Positions 57,771-64,000 of a DNA stretch of 64,000 nt are shown here, in pieces. Under the pieces are notes generated by a model. It was not told where the DNA came from. It searched no databases and was given only the letters and a program-made list of their open reading frames with translations. The DNA is from Hormiphora californensis (lineage: Eukaryota; Ctenophora; Tentaculata; Cydippida; Pleurobrachiidae), in assembly GCA_020137815.1 (NCBI GenBank), contig CM035360.1, positions 4,017,558 to 4,081,557 of the forward strand. Reading direction: 5' to 3'. The position numbers and the translations under genes were made by a program. Numbering within the stretch: the first letter of the stretch is position 1; each line of letters begins with the position of its first letter.

Positions 57771-59119
57771 GGCACTGTTAGGAATGGCCGACACTAACAA
57801 TTTTTTGTTAGTGTTTTTTGTTAGTGACGTCACTAACAAAAAATTTGTTAGTGTTTTCACTAACAAAAAACACTAACAAAAAATTGTTAGTGTTTTCACT
57901 AACAATTTTCACTAACAAAAATTTTGTTAGTGTTTCTAATTGGGGTGATGGTTATTGGCAGTGTGAGACGATACGGGTTATGGAACATGATTCGGTGAAG
58001 CTTATTAGGATGGTTAGGCGATATGAGACACGATTCGGGGAAGGTTTTCTTCGTTTTTCAAGTAACGATACATGGAAAATGAAGATATTTGTGAGTAGAC
58101 AAGGAATACACCAATTTCAAGAGAATAAAACTAAAAACACAAATCAAATAACTTGTCCACATTTAGTTGCTCTGTCCAACAATTGGAGTACAATACGAAC
58201 AGATTACCCCACCATATGATCCTATCACCCTGCCACACGAACCAATTACCACACCATATGATCCGGTTATCAAACAGACCGATTACCACTGCACTTGAGG
58301 TATCACGTATAGGCATGAGGTACACCGAATCGTGAGCAGTATCCCGTATCGGTTGATGTTGTAAGAGGTTCCGCTGCTAATGAGGCACACCGAATCGTGA
58401 GCAGTATCCCGTATCGGGGCTCAGTGCTCACGATTCGGTGTACCTCATTAGCGGCAGAACCGCTTACAATGTGAACTGATACGACGGTATCCCAGTATAT
58501 CGCTCCTACTTGATAATGAGGAAGTGAACTTACAAGAGAGTTTACAGACCCATTGAACGGCTCTGCACACTCTTCCCCGACACCATACACAATCGGATGA
58601 ACGAACCTGCCACAAAATCCGCCAAACTGGCAATATCTCAAATGGAGAGCCTTTCAACAGAGCAACTAAATGTGGACAAGTTATTTGATTTGTGGTTTTA
58701 GTTTTATTCTCTTGAAATTGGTGTATTTCTTGTCTACTCACAAATATCTTCATTTTCCATGTATCGTTACTGGAAAAACGAAGAAAACCTTCCCCGAATC
58801 GTGTCTCATGTCGCCTAACCATCCTAATAAGCTTCACCGAATCATGTTCCATAACCCGCATCGTCTCACACTGCCAATAAGGCGTCCCTGAATCGTATCT
58901 CATAACCATATATCACCCCAATTAGAAACACTAACAAAATTTTTGTTAGTGAAAATTGTTAGTGAAAACACTAACAAAATTTTTGTTAGTGAAAACACTA
59001 ACAATTTTTTTGTTAGTGTTTTTTGTTAGTGAAAACACTAACAAATTTTTTGTTAGTGACGTCACTAACAAAAAACACTAACAAAAAAATTGTTAGTGTC
59101 GGCCATTCCTAACAGTGCC
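57771..59119. mobile_element. 1.35-kb foldback element with exact 8-bp TSD
   Basis: The termini are GGCACTGTTAGGAATGGCCG and its inverse. GTTCCATC flanks both sides (57763-57770 and 59120-59127). The outer 160 bp of each arm consist of CACTAACA/TGTTAGTG motifs in alternating orientation; the next 230 bp are a near-perfect inverted copy. A secondary inverted repeat (CACCGAATCGTGAGCAGTAT) surrounds the centre at about 58320-58450. No transposase. The 8-bp duplication fits hAT-like elements. Confidence 0.88.
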
Positions 59120-59316
59120 GTTCCATCTCTCTGTATCTGATTGAGGGGTGACATTATTTATGATTATCATATCACCATGGTTGCGAACAGGGCATCATCA
59201 GCTTTAGCTTTGTATCGAAGTTTGTTATAAATCATATCGATATAATTGCAATTTCCCGCCCATTTTATAGATCAGAGTTCAGACGATCTTTGAAGTTTGA
59301 CTAATTTGCTGATCCC

Positions 59317-59880
59317 TTAACTCCCGATTCCTTGGGCTTGATATTTATTCCCCCCCCATTTATGAGATTTGATAGTGACGATGTTTCTATTTTGAGTAGG
59401 TTCAAAAATGGTGTCAGAAACATTGATTAACTGTGTCCCAACTGTGGAAAGAGGACGGAACTCAGCATGGACAGCCATTTTCTCAACATGACAAGGAATT
59501 GGCACATGGTATGTAATGTTGTGGCAATTCCATAGTTTCAGTATTTTGTCAGGTGTTGTCATTCAGGTTGTATTTTTGATTTTTGTGATCTGTGAGAGTA
59601 GAAAACGCATATCCATTGATTTTATTTCTCCAGGTACGTCCTACATGAACAAGCTTAATTCACGGGAATGAGTATCACGAATTCGATGGAACCCCGATGG
59701 AATCTCCAAAGAAAGGTAGAAATCTAACCGTTCTGTTCCGAGTGTTCCAAATCGAACTTGACTTTCATATTTGTCACAGTCCAGCACCAGAAATAACCAT
59801 ACGAACAATAATTATTGTACTCATTTGTTTTCTCTATTTCTATTCCATCAGGTAACGGTTTAGTAACGTTTGGCTGATGT
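59317..59880 (-). CDS. Possible exons of an unrecognised secreted protein
   Basis: Two minus-strand frames look protein-like. At about 59317-59562: LWNCHNITYHVPIPC and FRPLSTVGTQLINVSDTIFE, with glycosylation sites. At about 59708-59880: VTKPLPDGIEIEKTNEYNNY and CSYGYFWCWTVTNMKVKFDL, from an acceptor CATCAG to a donor CG|GTTAGA. In between a third overlapping frame (FGTLGTERLDFYLSLEIPSG) is also open to 59647. The splice joins cannot be settled by phase. It could be the 5' part of the gene ending at 49333, or a decayed gene. Confidence 0.3.
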
Positions 59881-60115
59881 GGTCGACATAGAGGGTCATT
59901 CTACAAAGTACCAAGCTGGATCAAGTTTAGAACAAGTTTAAAATATTAAATTGATGTGTTTTTACGGAACAATTTTTATTTGAATTGATATAGGTACCTC
60001 TTAGTATACCCGAAATCAACGCAAGTGAGAATGATTTCTGGTTATTTTTTATTTATCATTCACCGTGTGTCTAATAGGAAAATAGAATAATTATAATGCA
60101 GTTGGACGTAGCCGT

Positions 60116-60334
60116 ATGATTCAGAAACAATATTTAGTTTTTTTGAGTGTTTTTGAGTGTTTTCAATGGGACCAAGATTTATATGTGAGTGCTAGCTACG
60201 GAAAGTGTGACACTTCTGATTGTTTCTATTTCAAATCCCCTATGACTTGTTTGGTGGGGAAATATAAATACGCCGCCTTTTCCTTGGGCCTATTTAAAAC
60301 AGCCCAATCATTATTTCCCACTGGACCGTGTTAA
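60116..60334 (+). CDS. Short ORF of doubtful coding status
   Basis: A 72-codon plus-strand frame with several Cys (GKCDTSDCFYF, MTCLVGKYKYAAF). The N-terminal part VFLSVFECF derives from a short repeat. No domain is recognised and no splice context is convincing. It is kept only because its composition is not repeat-like. Confidence 0.15.
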   Translation: MIQKQYLVFLSVFECFQWDQDLYVSASYGKCDTSDCFYFKSPMTCLVGKYKYAAFSLGLFKTAQSLFPTGPC

Positions 60335-60595
60335 TATAAAGATTTATCACAAGCCAAACTGTCCTGTCTCCTGCAGGATCAGAAAACTGGACATTATGAG
60401 CAGTGCATGGGAGCTGGTTAACTTTGACATAACATATTTCGAGCATAACTACTTACTAAGCGCTGCCATGATATATTATGTATATATGTATATCACTATA
60501 TATGATGTCGACTGTCGGAATATGTTGCTGTTATAGTGCTTTACTTTTCAAATATAGTCAGATTTTAAACAACTGTCTAGTTGCGGTAATATAGT

Positions 60596-60662
60596 TGCGG
60601 TGTTCAATAGGCTAGTGTTCAATATGCTAGTGTCCAATATGGTATTGGTAGTGTTCAATATA
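60596..60662. repeat. Short GTTCAATA(G/T)GCTA-type tandem
   Basis: Four imperfect units of about 15 bp (TAGTGTTCAATATGC variants). Confidence 0.7.
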
Positions 60663-61039
60663 TGATGTAATGTACAAGTTTCCTGTTTTCTTGGTGTATT
60701 CAGCACCTTGGCCTAGAAATTCGTCGTGTAGTTGTACTATTTTAGTCTACCCCATACTGAAAACTAACAATATGAAGGATCGGGTTTATTTCAATCATAT
60801 CAACAACTATAAGATCTGATCAGATCTACTTCTATGGGACCAGTTACAAAATTTGAAACTGATGTCAGTTTCAATTTTGCAACTGGAGCGTATGACATCT
60901 TTCTGACGGCGCCGACCCAATCTTAGCCTGACAGTGTCAGTCTAGCATGTGCAGTTGCATTACGCCTGACGGTGTACTTGTGGCGAGACATGTGACTTGG
61001 GAGAGGACATGTTCCCAGTCTGTCGACTCCCACACCGGG

Positions 61040-61058
61040 CTCTCTCTCTCTCCCTCTC

Positions 61059-61094
<36 letters not shown>

Positions 61095-61098
61095 CCTC

Positions 61099-61172
<74 letters not shown>
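61040..61172. repeat. (CT)n microsatellite
   Basis: CT dinucleotides with CCCT interruptions in the first half and pure CT in the second. Confidence 0.95.
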
Positions 61173-61558
61173 GGCGGCTACCGGCTACGCACCTACTCAC
61201 AGGGTGAATTTCCCCATGAAAAACTGAAAAATGTCGAGACCACAACATGCGGGTTAGAAGACAAGACAAAGCATGGGCGGGGCATTCAGTAAGTCCCTAA
61301 TCAGAAATCATTCAACAAGCTGGGCCTCAGTATGTACGAAATTAGATACCATCAACTGCAACCCCTTAGAATTAGAAAAACTATATCGTTCTATACAAGA
61401 TGGCATAACTTCACCCCACCGAAACCACCCTATAAGTATAAAGGGCGGCATCACATCATCTTACAGTTATAACTAGTTACACCATCTTTGGCTTGGTATC
61501 CTTGGGCCGAAGCAGCTTGGCAATATACCAAGTCCAACCACACCGGGGCGCTGTCTCA

Positions 61559-61710
61559 GTCTGGCGCCGCGACCCATCTGAGCACACTGTCTATCAAATG
61601 GGGTATGGCGCCGCCATACAGCCGGGGCAGGGAACGGGAGCCTCATGGCTGTCTGGCGCCGCGACCCCATCTGAGCGCAGAATCAAATGGCGAATGGCGC
61701 CGCCATACAG
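61559..61710. repeat. GGCGCC-palindrome short repeats, copies 6 and 7
   Basis: Two full direct copies at about 61559-61621 and 61649-61710, separated by 27 bases. Both have the GGCGCC ends and the ATCTGAGC..ATCAAATGG core. Confidence 0.85.
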
Positions 61711-61799
61711 CTCACTGGCTAGTGCTTCACACTAGCCAGCGTCCTCGCAGAAGAAGAAGGTAGCACTTAGCAGACATGTAGCAGAGGCAGCTAGCTGAG

Positions 61800-62700
61800 G
61801 CACTGGCAGCAATGAGGTAATGCGGTATAGCTCTCTTTTAGTGTTACCTCTCTACTGTTCCTCGTCTGTCAGCTTACGTAAGCGAGCTGACATATACACG
61901 TGCTATATAAGTTCGAGGCGCTTAAAGTGCCGAACAGACAGACTGCGTAGCATGCCAAGTTTATCTCATCGCTACGTGCTATACGAGTGACCTGGGGTAT
62001 ATCTCTGCTATCTCTTTACTACTAATAGATGTAGTAGAGAGGTTTACCTGATTGTTACGTGCTATTATACAAGTGACCTGAGGTATATCTCTGCTATCTC
62101 TCTACTATAGTAGATATAACCGACAGGTTTCCCTCTTGGTGACATAGACACCTGGTGTGCGGGGGTCGCGCCAGGTGTCTATGTTACCAAGTTTACCTCA
62201 TTGCCACGTGCTATACAAGTGACGGTCACTTATTATTAGTACTAGTAGAACTAGAGAGATAGTTGGCAACATTGCTGCCTGAGAGTGAGTGAGATCCGCC
62301 GAGATCGATCTCACATAGCGAGAATAGGTTGCAATGGAGCCAAGAGAGATAGTTGGATCCATTGCAACCTATTCTCGCTCCGCGAATAATGTATGTGAGA
62401 TCGAATAATGTATGTGAGATCGATCTCGGTCGCTGCGCGACCTCGATCTCACTCAGGTATCAATGTGACCAAGAGAGATAGCAGTGCTATCTCTCTAGTT
62501 CTACTACTAGTAGTAGTACTAGTAGATGTAGTAGAGAGTTTTACATCATTTCAATACAATGCTATAGCACTAGCAGTGCAGCTGCAGCTGCGGCTACCTC
62601 TCTACTAGTGTAGCAGAGAGGTAATGGCAGCCTAGAGGTCTGAGGTCTGAGCTGAGGCGTGTGTTCACTACACTGTTAGTACACTTAGCAGTTAGCTTCA
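61800..62700. repeat. Complex nested inverted and tandem repeats
   Basis: Units of about 93 bp around ACGTGCTATACAAGTGACCT recur near 61951, 62044 and 62189. Palindromes occur at about 62141-62188 (ATAGACACCTGG / CCAGGTGTCTAT) and 62318-62379 (GCGAGAATAGGTTGCAATGG and inverse). A larger inverted repeat links 62237-62257 to 62491-62512. No coding frame of interest. Confidence 0.7.
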
Positions 62701-62818
62701 CTGCTCCTCTACTGCTACATTGTTCAACTACTAAACCTCTCTGCTTCCCCTCTGCCTCATGTAGCAGAGTACCAACATGAATATTTGTCAGTTTGTAGAA
62801 CTGGGCCCGGCCATATCA

Positions 62819-62884
62819 TGTCTGGCGCCGCGACCCATCTGAGCGCACTGTCGAATCAAATTGGGGTCTGGCGCCGCCAGACAG
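62819..62884. repeat. GGCGCC-palindrome short repeat, copy 8
   Basis: TGTCTGGCGCCG at the left and GGCGCCGCCAGACAG at the right, the most symmetrical copy in the window, with the core CATCTGAGCGCACTGTCGAA. Confidence 0.85.
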
Positions 62885-62964
62885 GCCATATCTATCGATC
62901 ACAAATCATGAGATCTGCCTCACATCTCTCCCTCCCTCCCTTCTCTCCCCCTCTCTGAGAGGGC

Positions 62965-63077
62965 CCCTCTCTCTCTCTCCTCTCTCCTCTCTCTCATCTC
63001 TCTCTCTCTCGTCCTCTCTCTCTCTCTCTCACTCTCATCTCCTCACTCTCTCTCTCTCTCTCCTCGTCCTCTCTCTC

Positions 63078-63118
<41 letters not shown>

Positions 63119-63119
63119 C

Positions 63120-63151
<32 letters not shown>

Positions 63152-63155
63152 GCTC

Positions 63156-63207
<52 letters not shown>

Positions 63208-63345
63208 GCATGCACACACACACACTCTCTCTCTATCTCTCTCTATCTCCCTCTATCTCTCTCTTTCTCTCTATATCTATCTATCTCTCTATCTCTGTTT
63301 CTATATCGATATAGAGAGATCTCTCTATATCTTTATCTCCCCCTC
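62965..63345. repeat. CT-rich tract ending in an ATAGAGAG palindrome
   Basis: Imperfect CT repeats to about 63260, then CTATCT units and a short palindrome around TATATCGATATA (63301-63312). The overlapping RE-rich frames are artefacts. Confidence 0.9.
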
Positions 63346-64000
63346 TCCCTATTCCCGGCCCTAATTTCTCTCCCCCTCTGATTTTCTACTACTGTAAGTG
63401 TATAACGTACTGAGTAACTTACTCTACAGAGACAGGTAAACAGACAGCCGACAGGAAAACAGAACGGGGGAACTCAGAAAGATATAAACATAGGAAACAA
63501 AACTGTATCAATGGACACTGGATAGTTTCAGTAATGGATATTCAAGAAGACAGACATAGTCCATGACAAACATCAACCATTGTTTTATATAGGCCGCACA
63601 GAAACTGATAGATAATATCTATTAGATACACTGAAAACATACATATACAGACATTTAGTTTCATGAACACCGAGGGGTCATTCAAATAGGACGTCCAGAG
63701 GTAGGGAGGGGGATGTAGCCAATATTTAGTATATCTCTGGACTTGGACAGGGGGGAGGGGATTAATGCAGTTCGGACTGTCCTAGATTTTTGAAGAAAAA
63801 TTATACTGATTTGTAGACATTATGGGGACGAAATTCGGAAATCGAAACGGGAGTGGGGTCTGGGAAATTCGGACTGGCTTGGACAGAGGGGAGGGACCAA
63901 AACTCATGGACGTCCTTTTTGAATGGCCCTCAAAGAAAATACGGATGTACAAAAGGAAATTTAATATTTTTAGCAAACAAAAATAAACATATTTTCAAGA
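63346..64000. other. Window end, no gene seen
   Basis: AT-rich sequence with an inverted repeat (TCATTCAAATAGGACGTCCA at 63678 and an inverse-like GACGTCCTTTTTGAATGGCC at 63909), suggesting a degenerate element of about 250 bp. No supportable coding region. Confidence 0.45.

Overview
The window reads as nuclear DNA of an animal. It has spliced genes with GT-AG introns, two rhodopsin-type GPCRs, a SAM-plus-SH2 phosphotyrosine adaptor, a mucin-like secreted protein, and very dense foldback elements, MITEs and GA/CT microsatellites. The proteins are far from vertebrate sequences and the introns are mostly short (60 to 300 bases). A marine invertebrate, possibly a sponge, would fit, but the species cannot be fixed from sequence alone. 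Nothing looks prokaryotic, and I see no complete tRNA or rRNA gene.

Layout. 1-10.6 kb is gene-poor: GA/CT microsatellites, three foldback elements and a pogo/Tigger-like MITE. 10.6-15.1 kb (+) holds an eight-exon class A GPCR. 15.1-18.3 kb is an interspersed repeat block with CCCTAAC-like motifs. 18.3-24.9 kb (+) holds a single-exon PPIL1-type cyclophilin, then an SLC35E2-like nucleotide-sugar transporter whose third intron contains a complete intronless MFS transporter gene; a (TTTG)n tract of about 950 bases lies in its last intron, and one expected exon is missing. 25.9-28.2 kb (-) holds a second GPCR. Its reading frame closes only if a 4-nt microexon is used. 28.3-32.1 kb is repeats only.

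32.1-42.7 kb (-) carries the most interesting gene: at least 16 phase-consistent exons encoding an SLP-76/BLNK-type adaptor. It has a partial N-terminal SAM domain, many YxN, YxxM and YMD-type tyrosine motifs, a proline-rich centre and a C-terminal SH2 domain with the YLIRNS pTyr-binding strand. Its introns host a 1.0-kb foldback and a 1.3-kb TIR element. 44.4-49.0 kb (-) is a secreted Thr/Pro repeat (mucin-like) gene whose stop codon lies inside a hAT-type MITE. 49.3-50.4 kb (-) has two plausible terminal exons of unrecognised genes. 52.2-56.0 kb is a 3.8-kb foldback with opposing 32-bp tandem arrays. 56.8-57.2 kb is a retroelement remnant, and 57.8-59.1 kb is a 1.35-kb foldback with an exact 8-bp target-site duplication. 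59.3-64 kb holds a few unassigned ORFs, repeated palindromes and GA/CT tracts.

The genes do not form an obvious functional cluster. Two GPCRs, a phosphotyrosine adaptor and a mucin suggest surface and signalling functions, while PPIL1 (spliceosome), SLC35E2 (secretory pathway) and the MFS carrier are housekeeping or transport genes. All exon boundaries were read by eye from splice consensus, protein similarity and phase bookkeeping; no alignment or transcript was available.
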